Source: Candidatus Alloenteromonas pullistercoris (lineage in GTDB: Bacteria > Bacillota_I > Bacilli_A > RFN20 > CAG-826). Taken from it: a stretch of DNA of 34,829 nt. The notes under the pieces are model-generated. The model was not told the DNA's origin. It saw only the letters and a list, made by a program, of their open reading frames with translations, and did not search any database. The position numbers were made by a program, and so were the translations under genes. Positions 15,335 through 23,033 of the stretch are shown one piece after another. The DNA is taken from the NCBI GenBank assembly GCA_017694295.1, contig JADINA010000036.1, positions 1 through 34,829 on the forward strand. Direction: 5' to 3'. Position 1 is the stretch's first letter. Each line of letters opens with the position of its first letter.

Positions 15335-16319
15335 AACGGCGCAATTTGATGTTAAGCAAAAGAAGGGAGAAGGCGTAATAGGGCTTGATCTCGCCTTTCA
15401 ATATCCCGAGCTGGGTCGAATAAAGCGATTCCATCGCCTTCTCGACGCAGGATGAATCGAGGCGGCGCCACTTCGAGACGCTGTAGCGGACCCGCGCCGG
15501 CTTCACCGGCCGTCCATCGCTGACAAGAGGGGCGATTTGCTCGGCCTCAAGCCCTTTCGCGTCCAAATAGCCGACCATCTCGAGGAAACGCAGCTGATTG
15601 GCAAGCAGGGAAAGCAGCCCCACTTCCTCATAGCCGCTTTTAAGCAAGTCGGCGTAGATGAGGAAGGCGTCGCGACGTCGTTCCTCCAAGATGGCGTCGA
15701 TGAGGTCGAAGCAATTGGAGTTGAGCTTCCGGGTGACCAGCTCCTCGACGTCCTCCTTGCCGATGTGGCCCTTATCGGCGTAAAGGCAAAGCTTGTCGAC
15801 CTCGTTGAAGAAGCCACCATAGTCATCGCCCACCCGGGAAAGTAGCTCGTCGAGGGCGTTATCGGAGATAGTTCCGCCGCTTTTCATGATTCGGGCGGAG
15901 GCGTAATCGCGGAGCATCCGCTCATCGGGGACGCGGCTGTTGACGATTTTGCCGTTTTCCTTTATGGCGGCAAGCAAGGGGATCGATTCGTCGACCTCGG
16001 TTCCGGCGTAGGTCAAAATGAGGTCGGTATCCTGGTCTTTGGACTCGATGAAGGAAAGCAGCCGCCCAAGTGGGGAATCGTCCTTCCCTTTCTTGCCCCG
16101 GCCCTTTTTCTTGCCCGGAACCGGGAAGCGGAGACCCAGCACGACCTTCTTCCCCTCAAAAAGGGGAAAGGAAAGGCAGGCCGACACCAAATCCTCGATC
16201 CCATCGACGTTGCAGTCTATGACGATGGCGTTGGGGGCGGTTTCCTTTTCTTTTTTGTATAGCTTAAGCCCAGCTTGGTCGGCCAAGTAGGGGTCGCTGG
16301 AGAAGACGAGGGTTACCAT
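15333..16319 (-). CDS. holA: DNA polymerase III delta subunit
   Basis: A clamp-loader delta subunit of about 328 residues. It starts VTLVFSSDPYLADQAGLKLY, where delta proteins have the degenerate nucleotide-binding entry, continues with VVLGLRFPVP, a lid region and the helical C-terminal collar ending YYAFSLLLLNIKLRR. Delta opens the beta clamp within the clamp loader. I prefer ATG 16319; an ATG at 16373 overlaps the comEC stop, but its extra 18 codons have a low GC third position unlike genes here and a TATAAT lies inside them. A Lys/Gly-rich insertion (PGKKKGRGKKGKD) sits near residue 85. Position after comEC follows the Bacillus order. Confidence 0.9.
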   Translation of the reverse strand: MVTLVFSSDPYLADQAGLKLYKKEKETAPNAIVIDCNVDGIEDLVSACLSFPLFEGKKVVLGLRFPVPGKKKGRGKKGKDDSPLGRLLSFIESKDQDTDLILTYAGTEVDESIPLLAAIKENGKIVNSRVPDERMLRDYASARIMKSGGTISDNALDELLSRVGDDYGGFFNEVDKLCLYADKGHIGKEDVEELVTRKLNSNCFDLIDAILEERRRDAFLIYADLLKSGYEEVGLLSLLANQLRFLEMVGYLDAKGLEAEQIAPLVSDGRPVKPARVRYSVSKWRRLDSSCVEKAMESLYSTQLGILKGEIKPYYAFSLLLLNIKLRR

Positions 16320-16328
16320 AACTTCGCC

Positions 16329-16334
16329 ATTATA
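16329..16334 (-). promoter_or_regulatory. Possible -10 box directly before holA
   Basis: A perfect TATAAT lies 9 bases upstream of the preferred holA ATG, with no good -35. If used, the mRNA would be almost leaderless, in line with the lack of a Shine-Dalgarno there. Confidence 0.3.
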
Positions 16335-16369
16335 CCCGATACTGGGCCTACTTGATAATGGATTGGCCA

Positions 16370-18373
16370 TCATCCGACCCCAAACCGGCTTATGACGATG
16401 CTTCCTTCCTCACTCGTCATCCTGACCTTCGCCCCAATCGCCTCCAGCCGTCTAAGCACATCGGGCGAGGGATGGCCATAGGAATTGGAGGCGGCGACGC
16501 TTATGATGGCAAGCTTTGGCCTAACGGCAAGCAAAAACTCGCGGCAGGAGGAGGTATCCGAACCATGGTGCCCCACCTTCAAGACGTCGCAGGTAAGCCC
16601 TGGGTTATCAAAGACGATGCGCCGCTCGATCTCGCTAGTCGCATCGCCCATAAGGAGGAAGGAGGTCTTGAAAAGGGAGAAGCTAAGCACCAGGCTCGAT
16701 TCGTTTTCCCCTTCTATCCCGTAATCGTTTAGGTTATCGATACGTAGCGACCCAAGCTCATAGGGGAAAAAGGAGGGGGAATCGATGACCTGCTTTACCT
16801 CAAAAGAAGAAAGCAGGCTATCGGCGGCCCCCGAGTGGTCGAAGTCCCCATGGGTTATGATGAGGGCGTCAAGCGAATAGACCCGCCGCTTCCTAAGATA
16901 GGGGATCAACACCTCCTTTGCCATGTCGAACGAAAGCGAGCCGCCGGTATCGACCAAAGCCGCCTTCCCCCGATGCTCGATCAATATCGAATCGCCCTGC
17001 CCGACGTTTATAAAAGAGACTGAGGAGACGAGGCATCCCCTAATCGGCAAAAGGCTAAGCAAATATATAGCAACCGAGCTTATGCCGATGATCATCGCCC
17101 TATTTCTTTCCCCGAACTCGATAAGGAAGAGAAGACAAAAGGCCATTTCGTAAAAGAGCAATATGGAAAACGGGGTCAATGGGGGCAAAGGCAAGGCGGG
17201 GTTGGCCGAGCCAAAGACCGTTAACGCCCCCTTTAGCCCTTCGCCTAGCGGATTGACAAGCCCGGGGACGGGAAAGAAGAAAAAGGAGAAGAGCCCAGCA
17301 AGATAGATGAGGCTAAGCAAAGGGCTAAGCAAAACGGCGTAAAGAGGGCTAAGCAGGTGGAGGGTTCCGCTAGAGGAAGAAAGGGAGGCGGGGAGGCAAA
17401 TGAGGATGAGGAAAAGGCGCGAAAATACCCGCTTTCCCTTCCCCTTCACGTTGAAGGCGAAATAGAAGAGGAAGGAAAGGAAGTAGCCAAGCAAAAACCC
17501 GGATTGGTAGCCAAAATGCGGGTCAAAGGCCAATATCGCGAGCCCCGATGCCCCAAGGCGCGATGGGAAATCGGATGAGAAGCGTTTGCTCCGCTTTAGC
17601 AATATGTTGGCCAAGACGCGATAAGAACCGATCTTCGATATCGAAAAGGGGAAGAAAAGGAGACTTAGGCAAAGCTCGGCGATCCCGAAGGCTTTCTCCG
17701 AAATCCGCCTAAAGGGGGCGGAAAGGAGCCTAACGGCCCCGCCATAGAGGAACCCGGAGGCGCTAAGGAGATAGACGAGGTTAAGCTCCTCGGCCAATCC
17801 GGATAAGGCCATATTCGACCCCCGCCTCGAGAAGGTGATGGCCTTTAACGCCTCCGCCCCGGAAGGCGAAAGGGCGGACAATGCCCAGTCCTGCCTTTCG
17901 ATAAGCCGAACCGGGAAAAGCAATTCGGCGGAAAGCTTCTCGGGGTATAGGCGCGATTTCACCCCAAGCCCCTCCAAATACCTTTGGAAGTCGAATCGCG
18001 ACTCATAGCTATTAAGCGAAAGGGGAGAGAAGCTCCCCTCGACTCGCAGCAAATCCCCCACCTGGTAAGTCGACTCAAGGCTTAAATAGGCCTTCCCCCT
18101 CCAAGTCAAAACAAGCAAATACGAGTCGCTTCGCCTTATGACCAAGGCCAAGCCGGAGAATTCCCCCTCTAGCGGCGGGATGAATCGGCTTAGACCCCCA
18201 AAGGCAAGGCCAAGGGCAAGCCCAAGCAGGTAAAGGCGCCGCCGCTTTGCCTTTGAGGCGGAAAGAAGGAGGAAAAGGCCAAGGGGGAGCAAAAGGACAA
18301 GAAACCCCCACCCCTCATCCCGAATCGCCCATAATCCCAATAACGCCCCGAATAACGGGTAGAGGAACGCCAT
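16370..18373 (-). CDS. comEC: Competence protein ComEC (DNA uptake channel)
   Basis: A 667-residue polytopic membrane protein. The first part has several hydrophobic segments and an OB-like extracellular region with the LVLTWRGKAYLSL type of strand; the central ComEC/Rec2 domain (about 185-430) includes SASGFLYGG; the C-terminal 250 residues are a metallo-beta-lactamase-fold domain with FINVGQGDSILIEH, DTGG, THGDFDHSG (HxDxxH-like) and GHHGSD. ComEC forms the inner-membrane pore that takes up single-stranded DNA; the C-terminal domain is thought to degrade the other strand. It begins 9 bases after comEA, with no comEB between. The metal-binding residues appear intact. Confidence 0.93.
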   Translation of the reverse strand: MAFLYPLFGALLGLWAIRDEGWGFLVLLLPLGLFLLLSASKAKRRRLYLLGLALGLAFGGLSRFIPPLEGEFSGLALVIRRSDSYLLVLTWRGKAYLSLESTYQVGDLLRVEGSFSPLSLNSYESRFDFQRYLEGLGVKSRLYPEKLSAELLFPVRLIERQDWALSALSPSGAEALKAITFSRRGSNMALSGLAEELNLVYLLSASGFLYGGAVRLLSAPFRRISEKAFGIAELCLSLLFFPFSISKIGSYRVLANILLKRSKRFSSDFPSRLGASGLAILAFDPHFGYQSGFLLGYFLSFLFYFAFNVKGKGKRVFSRLFLILICLPASLSSSSGTLHLLSPLYAVLLSPLLSLIYLAGLFSFFFFPVPGLVNPLGEGLKGALTVFGSANPALPLPPLTPFSILLFYEMAFCLLFLIEFGERNRAMIIGISSVAIYLLSLLPIRGCLVSSVSFINVGQGDSILIEHRGKAALVDTGGSLSFDMAKEVLIPYLRKRRVYSLDALIITHGDFDHSGAADSLLSSFEVKQVIDSPSFFPYELGSLRIDNLNDYGIEGENESSLVLSFSLFKTSFLLMGDATSEIERRIVFDNPGLTCDVLKVGHHGSDTSSCREFLLAVRPKLAIISVAASNSYGHPSPDVLRRLEAIGAKVRMTSEEGSIVISRFGVG

Positions 18374-18382
18374 GGGAAAAGG

Positions 18383-18907
18383 TCACTTGATGGTCACTTT
18401 GTCCCGGGTCGAGGCGAAGGTCGCCGGGCCGATCCCGGTGACGTCGAGCAGCTCCTCGATGGCCCCGAAGGGATTGGATGCGCGGTAGCTCACGATCTCG
18501 GCGGCCACCGTCTTGTTGAAGCCGGCGACTTCCTTTAGCTCCTCGGCGTCGGCCTCGTTGATATTGGTTTTGACTATCGGGGTGGTGGCGCAGACGTCGC
18601 TATGGTCGTAAAGGGGGGCGATGTAGTATTCGTCGCCCTTTAAGACGTATTCGAGGTCGAAGGCCAGCCTATCGGCGTTGCCGGTGAGGCCCTCGGCCGC
18701 CTCGACTAAGTCGCCGAGGGTCGCGTATTCGCTTACGGCGTAGGTTCCGGGCTGGATGACCTCCCCGGAGATGGCGACTTGGCGCATATCCCCCTGCTCA
18801 AGGCTCCCGGCCGGGTCGATCATCGGCTGGGTGATAACCTGGTTTACGAAGCCGAAGGCCGTTAGGCCCACTAACGTGAGCGCGATGACGATGATTATCG
18901 TTTTCAT
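18383..18907 (-). CDS. comEA: Competence DNA receptor ComEA
   Basis: About 174 residues: one N-terminal membrane anchor (MKTIIIVIALTLVGLTAFGF), an SLBB-type beta domain (AISGEVIQPGTYAVSEYATL) and a C-terminal helix-hairpin-helix DNA-binding domain (NINEADAEELKEVAGF, then ELLDVTGIGPATFAS). ComEA binds incoming double-stranded DNA outside the membrane and hands it to ComEC. The ATG at 18907 is preferred because AAGGAGG ends 6 bases before it; an ATG at 18928 would place that site inside the gene. The first hairpin has GFN where GIG is common; the second keeps GIG. It heads comEA-comEC-holA and follows the greA terminator. Confidence 0.9.
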   Translation of the reverse strand: MKTIIIVIALTLVGLTAFGFVNQVITQPMIDPAGSLEQGDMRQVAISGEVIQPGTYAVSEYATLGDLVEAAEGLTGNADRLAFDLEYVLKGDEYYIAPLYDHSDVCATTPIVKTNINEADAEELKEVAGFNKTVAAEIVSYRASNPFGAIEELLDVTGIGPATFASTRDKVTIK

Positions 18908-18954
18908 GTTTTCCCTCCTTGCCTCCATATAGGCAAATTGAAGGGAAAAGTAAC

Positions 18955-18978
18955 AAAAAAAGAGGGGCTAAGCCCTCT
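18955..18978 (-). terminator. Rho-independent terminator of greA
   Basis: Minus-strand stem AGAGGG/CCCTCT with a 6-base loop (18978-18961) followed by at least six T (18960-18955). Confidence 0.9.
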
Positions 18979-19000
18979 TTCGTGGCCAATAGGCCGGGAT

Positions 19001-19477
19001 TTACATCTGAATCGACTCGATCTTGATGTCGTAGTCGCCGGAAGGGGATTCGACGGTCGCGACGTCCCCGGGCTTCTTGTCGAGGATGGCCTTGCCGATG
19101 GGCGACTCGTTGGAGATGGCCGGCGGGTTGGCGGTCGGGTTGGCCCCGACGTTGCCAACAAGCGCGACGGTCCGCTTCGACTTGTCGTCGAGCCGGATGA
19201 AGGTGACGGTGTGGCCGATCGAGACCTTGTCGGTCGTCCCGGCTTCGGCGATTTCGTGGTTATGGAGGATCTCCTCGATGGCGGCGATCCTCGCGGCCAC
19301 CTGGGCCTGCCGATCGCGGGCCGCCGAATAGTCGGCGTTCTCGCTTAAGTCGCCTTGGCTCCTGGCGAGCTCGAGCTTGGAGATGACATCGGGCATCTCC
19401 ACGTCGTTTAGGCGGCGGTATTCCTCGTTGAGCTCGTCAAGGCTCTCCTGGGTGATGATTATCTTCTTGTTTGGCAT
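19001..19477 (-). CDS. greA: Transcript cleavage factor GreA
   Basis: About 158 residues, normal GreA length. The N-terminal coiled coil carries the acidic tip ARSQGDLSENADYSAARDRQ, whose Asp/Glu residues reach the RNA polymerase active site, and the C-terminal FKBP-like domain includes SNESPIGKAILDKKPGD. GreA rescues backtracked polymerase by stimulating RNA cleavage. The ATG at 19477 has an AGAGGGA site and gives the typical N terminus; nine further codons upstream are probably untranslated. It has its own TATAAT promoter and a strong terminator, so it can be expressed independently of alaS-ruvX. Confidence 0.97.
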   Translation of the reverse strand: MPNKKIIITQESLDELNEEYRRLNDVEMPDVISKLELARSQGDLSENADYSAARDRQAQVAARIAAIEEILHNHEIAEAGTTDKVSIGHTVTFIRLDDKSKRTVALVGNVGANPTANPPAISNESPIGKAILDKKPGDVATVESPSGDYDIKIESIQM

Positions 19478-19503
19478 GTTGCTTCCCTCTTTTGCGCTTG
19501 GCA

Positions 19504-19533
19504 ATTATATTACTTAGCTTCCCTTCGGGGCAA
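19504..19533 (-). promoter_or_regulatory. greA promoter
   Basis: Minus-strand TTGCCC (19533-19528), 18 bases, perfect TATAAT (19509-19504). It lies just after the upstream stop codon and about 27 bases before the greA ATG. Confidence 0.65.
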
Positions 19534-19536
19534 TCG

Positions 19537-19803
19537 CTAATTCTTGGCCTTTTGGATCTCCGGGTCGGAGTTGTAGGCCTCGAAAACCTCGTTGGCTTCC
19601 TCGAATTCCTCCTCATCGACCTCGCGGAGGCTTTCCCCGTCGTCGCTGGCCATGACGACGCAGGTGTCGGGGTCCTCGAGCTTATAGAGGAAATAGTAGT
19701 CGGCCGACCTTTCGTCGTTATGGTAATAGAAGAGGATCTTGGCCTTGAACTCGGCCCCGTCCTCCCCGGTGAGGATTATGTCGTTGTCTTCGCTAATCTC
19801 CAT
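19537..19803 (-). CDS. DUF1292 family protein (YrzB-like)
   Basis: A small acidic protein of about 88 residues. The pattern IILTGEDGAEFKAKILFYYH followed by DYYFLYKLEDPD and a Glu-rich C terminus (REVDEEEFEEANEVFEAY) is that of DUF1292/YrzB proteins, which in Bacillota sit beside ruvX and alaS. No biochemical role is established. The ATG at 19803, inside the end of ruvX (11-base overlap), is preferred since GAAGGAG ends 6 bases upstream; an ATG at 19824 would add seven Lys/Glu-rich residues. Probably cytosolic and co-translated with ruvX. Confidence 0.88.
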   Translation of the reverse strand: MEISEDNDIILTGEDGAEFKAKILFYYHNDERSADYYFLYKLEDPDTCVVMASDDGESLREVDEEEFEEANEVFEAYNSDPEIQKAKN

Positions 19804-20254
19804 CGTCTTCTCCTTCTTCTTCAATCGCGGCCAAGGCCTCCTTCCTCATCAAATACGATTCGAGGATGACGGTCGCGGCCGCCTTGTCGATGACCTTATG
19901 CCTTTTCCCCCTACTTAAATCGGCTTCCAATAGGCGTTTCGAGGCCATGACTGTGGAAAGCCTTTCGTCGACCAGCTCTATTTTGAGGTCAGGGCGCTCC
20001 TTAAGCAAGGAAAGGCGGAACATCTCGCTGCTTTTGGCCCTTTCGCCGACGCTGCCGTCCATGTTGAGGGGGTAGCCGAGGGCGATTTCCTTTATCCCCT
20101 CCTTGTCGATGACCTCGATGGCGTGGCGGAGGGCTTGCCGATACGCCCCTTCGAGGAAACGGAACTCCTCATAGCCGTGGGCGATGCCCATGGCGTCGCT
20201 TTTAGCGATCCCAAGGGTCCTCGTCCCCAAGTCGAAGCCAAGCACCTTATCCAT
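19793..20254 (-). CDS. ruvX: Putative Holliday junction resolvase RuvX/YqgF
   Basis: A 153-residue RNase H-like protein. VLGFDLGTRTLGIAKSD contains the first catalytic Asp, GYPLNMDGSVGERA the conserved middle loop, LVDERLSTV the second acidic site and DKAAATVILESYL the final Asp helix. Members act in 16S rRNA 5'-end maturation and have been proposed as Holliday junction nucleases. It overlaps the alaS 3' end by 8 bases and the DUF1292 start by 11 bases, so the three genes form one unit under the T-box leader. Confidence 0.95.
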   Translation of the reverse strand: MDKVLGFDLGTRTLGIAKSDAMGIAHGYEEFRFLEGAYRQALRHAIEVIDKEGIKEIALGYPLNMDGSVGERAKSSEMFRLSLLKERPDLKIELVDERLSTVMASKRLLEADLSRGKRHKVIDKAAATVILESYLMRKEALAAIEEEGEDDGD

Positions 20255-22841
20255 TGAGCTTTTCCTTCAACAAGGCAATGGCCTCGGATAGGCGGGAGAG
20301 GTCTTTGGCGACGCCGCTGGCCATCTTGGCATTGCCTCCCCCGGCCCCGTTAAGGACCCCGGAGGCGAGCTTGAGGGCGTTAGAGGCCCCAATCGCCTCG
20401 CCTTTTCCGCCGGCGAAGAAGGCGATGGGCGCCTTCTCCCCTTCCCCGACTAGCCCGAAAAGGTAGTCGGAGCGGTTGGCTTTCAAGGCGTCGCCGTATT
20501 TAAGCAAAGCCGAGCGATCGCCTTTTATGCATAGAAGCGCGAAGTCGATTCCGCCTATTTGCTCGAAGTCGGCCTTCTTCGCCTCTTGGGAGCGCAGCTT
20601 ATCCTCCAAAGCGGCCTTTTCCTTCCTTAGCGAAGAAAGCTCTTCCTTAAGCGAAGCGAGTTTGCCCATCGGATCGGTTGGGGAATCAAGCCCCAAGCAA
20701 AGCTGCTCAAGCAGATGCCGCTTAGCGGAGAGGAAGCGATAGGCCCCAAGGCTCGTGTAGGCCTCTATGCGGCGGAGCCCGCTTCCGACGCTAGATTCCG
20801 AGGATATGGCGAATATGCCGATGTCGGCGGAGTTTTTCACATGCGTACCGCCGCAGAATTCCTTCGAATAGTCGCCAAAGCAGACGACCCGGACAGTGTC
20901 CCCGTATTTCTCGGAGAACTCCATCTCGGCCCCAAGCTTCTTAGCTTCCTCAATGGGGAGGACGAGGGTTTTTTCCTCTATATGCGAGGCGATGGCGAGG
21001 TTGACCTCCTCCTCGATCGAGCCTATCTCCTCTTCGGTTAGCTTCCTATCGAAGGAAAAGTCGAAACGGAGGTATTCGGGGCAGACGTAGCTCCCCTTTT
21101 GGTCGACGTGGGTACCAAGGACCTTTGAAATGGCGGCATGAAGCAAATGGGTGGCGCTATGGTTGCGCTCGATCAGCTGCCGCCTAGACGCATCGACGCA
21201 AAGCTTTATCTCATCGCCTAGCCCGACGTAGCCTTCTTCTACCTCGATGAGGTGGAGATGCTCCCCGCGCGGGGCCTTGCCGACCCCGATGACCCGGCCT
21301 TTGCCGTGAGTTGAGACAAAGGTCCCCTGGTCGCTAATTTGGCCGCCGGATTCGCTATAAAACGGTGTCACTTCGCAGCTGATTTCGCCGCATTTATCAA
21401 TCGTTTCGACCTTTTTCCCGTCGATGAAGAGCCCGTTTACCCGAGTAGAGGCGACAAGCGAATCGTAGTCGAAGCGGCTTTCTTCCTTAAACTCAAGCAG
21501 ATCCTTGCTTTGGCGATGGAAGGATTCGACCTCCCCGCGGGCGAGCCTCGCCCTTTCCTTTTGCCCCTCCATCAGCTTGGAGAAGGTGGCCTCGTCGACC
21601 GCGATTCCGGATTCGGCGGCGATTTCCTTGGTGAGGTCAAGCGGGAAGCCATAGGTGTCGTAAAGGAGGAAGGCGTCTTGCCCGCTTAAGGTCTTAGAAG
21701 GCAAATCGGCGATCATCTTCTTGAGCATCGCCTCCCCCTCCTTCAAGGTCTTGGCGAAGCGGCGCTCCTCCTCGAGGATGGATTTTTTGACTTTATCCGC
21801 GTGTTCCCTAAGCTCTGGGTAGAAATCCCCGTAATTGGAGGCGACGACGTCGACGAGCTTGTACATGAAAGGCCCCTCGATGCCGAGCTTTTGCCCGTAT
21901 CTTGCCGCCCTTCTGATGATGCGGCGGAGGACGTATCCCCGGCCTTCGTTGGAGAAGCTCGCCCCATCGGAAAGGGCGAAGCTCAGGCAGCGGGCGTGGT
22001 CGGCGATGACCCGATAAGGCAAAAGGTATTGGCCCTCATAGGGCTTATGGCAAATATCCTCGGCCGCCTTCATTATCGGGCGGAAGAGGTCGGTCTCGAA
22101 GTTGGTTTCCGTCCCCTGCGATATGCAGGCAAGCCTTTCTAGCCCCGAGCCGGTGTCGATGTTTTTCGAGGGCAGTTCCTTATAGTCCTTCCTGTCGACC
22201 CCATTGACCGCGTTGTATTGGCTGAAGACGATGCCCCAAATCTCGATGTAGCGGTCGTTTTCGATGTCGTCTTGGAGCAGCTTCACCCCAAGATGGTCGG
22301 GGTCATAGGCCTCGCCGCGGTCGTAGAAGACCTCGGTGTTGGGGCCGCAAGGGCCTTCCCCGATTTGCCAATAATTGCCTTCTAAGGGGATGAGGTGATC
22401 GGGCTTAACGCCTTGCTCCTGCCAATACTTGAAAGCCTCGAGGTCAGAGGGGTTATAGGTAATGTAAAGCCTATCGATGTCCATCGCGAACCACTTCGGC
22501 GACGTCAATATCTCGATGGCGAAGGCGATGACCTCCTTGCGGAAGTAATCCCCGATTGAGAAGTTGCCGAGCATCTCGAAGAAGGTGTGGTGCCTGGCGG
22601 TGTGGCCGACGTTTTCGATGTCGTTGGTCCTGATGGACTTCTGGACGTTGACTATCCGCCGGCACGGCGGGACCTCGGTCCCATCGAAATACTTCTTAAG
22701 CCCGGTGACCCCGGCGTTGACCCAAAGAAGCGATTTGTCGCCCTCGGGGATGAGGGAGACGCCTTTGACGTAATGGTGGCCTTTCGACTCGAAGAAATCG
22801 ATCCACATCTGCCGGATCTGGTTCCCGGTTAATCTTTTCAT
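20247..22841 (-). CDS. alaS: Alanyl-tRNA synthetase
   Basis: An 864-residue AlaS, near full length. The class II catalytic core carries VNAGVTGLKKYF (motif 1 region) and RHHTFFEMLGNFSIGDYF; the editing domain has HSATHLLH (near residue 558) and FCGGTHV (near residue 660) as zinc ligands for clearing Ser- and Gly-tRNA(Ala); the C-Ala part ends with a Gly-rich GVLNGAGGGNAKMASG DHHA1 motif. It charges tRNA-Ala with alanine in the cytosol. The ATG follows an AAGGAG at 22858-22853, which is sequestered in the predicted T-box off state. It leads the alaS-ruvX-DUF1292 group. Confidence 0.97.
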   Translation of the reverse strand: MKRLTGNQIRQMWIDFFESKGHHYVKGVSLIPEGDKSLLWVNAGVTGLKKYFDGTEVPPCRRIVNVQKSIRTNDIENVGHTARHHTFFEMLGNFSIGDYFRKEVIAFAIEILTSPKWFAMDIDRLYITYNPSDLEAFKYWQEQGVKPDHLIPLEGNYWQIGEGPCGPNTEVFYDRGEAYDPDHLGVKLLQDDIENDRYIEIWGIVFSQYNAVNGVDRKDYKELPSKNIDTGSGLERLACISQGTETNFETDLFRPIMKAAEDICHKPYEGQYLLPYRVIADHARCLSFALSDGASFSNEGRGYVLRRIIRRAARYGQKLGIEGPFMYKLVDVVASNYGDFYPELREHADKVKKSILEEERRFAKTLKEGEAMLKKMIADLPSKTLSGQDAFLLYDTYGFPLDLTKEIAAESGIAVDEATFSKLMEGQKERARLARGEVESFHRQSKDLLEFKEESRFDYDSLVASTRVNGLFIDGKKVETIDKCGEISCEVTPFYSESGGQISDQGTFVSTHGKGRVIGVGKAPRGEHLHLIEVEEGYVGLGDEIKLCVDASRRQLIERNHSATHLLHAAISKVLGTHVDQKGSYVCPEYLRFDFSFDRKLTEEEIGSIEEEVNLAIASHIEEKTLVLPIEEAKKLGAEMEFSEKYGDTVRVVCFGDYSKEFCGGTHVKNSADIGIFAISSESSVGSGLRRIEAYTSLGAYRFLSAKRHLLEQLCLGLDSPTDPMGKLASLKEELSSLRKEKAALEDKLRSQEAKKADFEQIGGIDFALLCIKGDRSALLKYGDALKANRSDYLFGLVGEGEKAPIAFFAGGKGEAIGASNALKLASGVLNGAGGGNAKMASGVAKDLSRLSEAIALLKEKLNG

Positions 22842-22852
22842 GTTTGCCTTTT

Positions 22853-22998
22853 CTCCTTGTTGGGTGAAGGAACGCCTGTTTTCGGCGCGGTACCATCCTT
22901 CTTCGCCCCGATATGGGGGCGCGCTTTCTTTTCCCTTATATCGCTAGGGGTGGGCGGCGGCATTGCCCGCGTAAGGGGGAGTGGCAAATTCCCGATGC
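22853..22998 (-). promoter_or_regulatory. T-box riboswitch controlling alaS, apparently translational
   Basis: Read leftward, the T-box core AGGATGGTACCGCG (22899-22886) differs at one position from AGGGTGGNACCGCG. A stem III hairpin GCCCC/GGGGC (22920-22905) sits just before it. The antisequestrator forms from GAAGGA (22901-22896) with TCCTTC (22871-22866), plus CGCC (22887-22884) with GGCG (22876-22873), leaving a TGGTACC bulge whose TGGT matches an ACCA tRNA end, as tRNA-Ala has. No T run follows. Instead TCCTT (22871-22867) can pair with the alaS AAGGA Shine-Dalgarno (22858-22854). Stem I appears short, with a possible CCCTTA/TAAGGG base (22977-22972, 22938-22933); I cannot assign the specifier with certainty (candidates include Ala codon GCG at 22944-22942). 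Confidence 0.85.
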
Positions 22999-23004
22999 GG
23001 CGAT

Positions 23005-23033
23005 ATCATAGCCTTCGCTTTAAGCGAAAGGAA
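23005..23033 (-). promoter_or_regulatory. Candidate promoter of the alaS leader
   Basis: TATGAT (23010-23005) with a poor TTCCTT (23033-23028) 17 bases upstream. The -10 overlaps the stop codon of the upstream lipoprotein gene. A palindrome TTCGCTT-A-AAGCGAA (23028-23014) lies in the spacer but encodes the last residues of that gene. Confidence 0.35.

Noticed and set aside
22842-23005. Transcription-attenuating T-box
   Set aside because: No terminator hairpin with T run follows the T-box core; the alternative pairing involves the Shine-Dalgarno instead.
23014-23028. Palindrome as terminator of the exported hydrolase gene
   Set aside because: It codes for the last residues, has only a 5-bp stem when a normal loop is allowed, and no T run follows.
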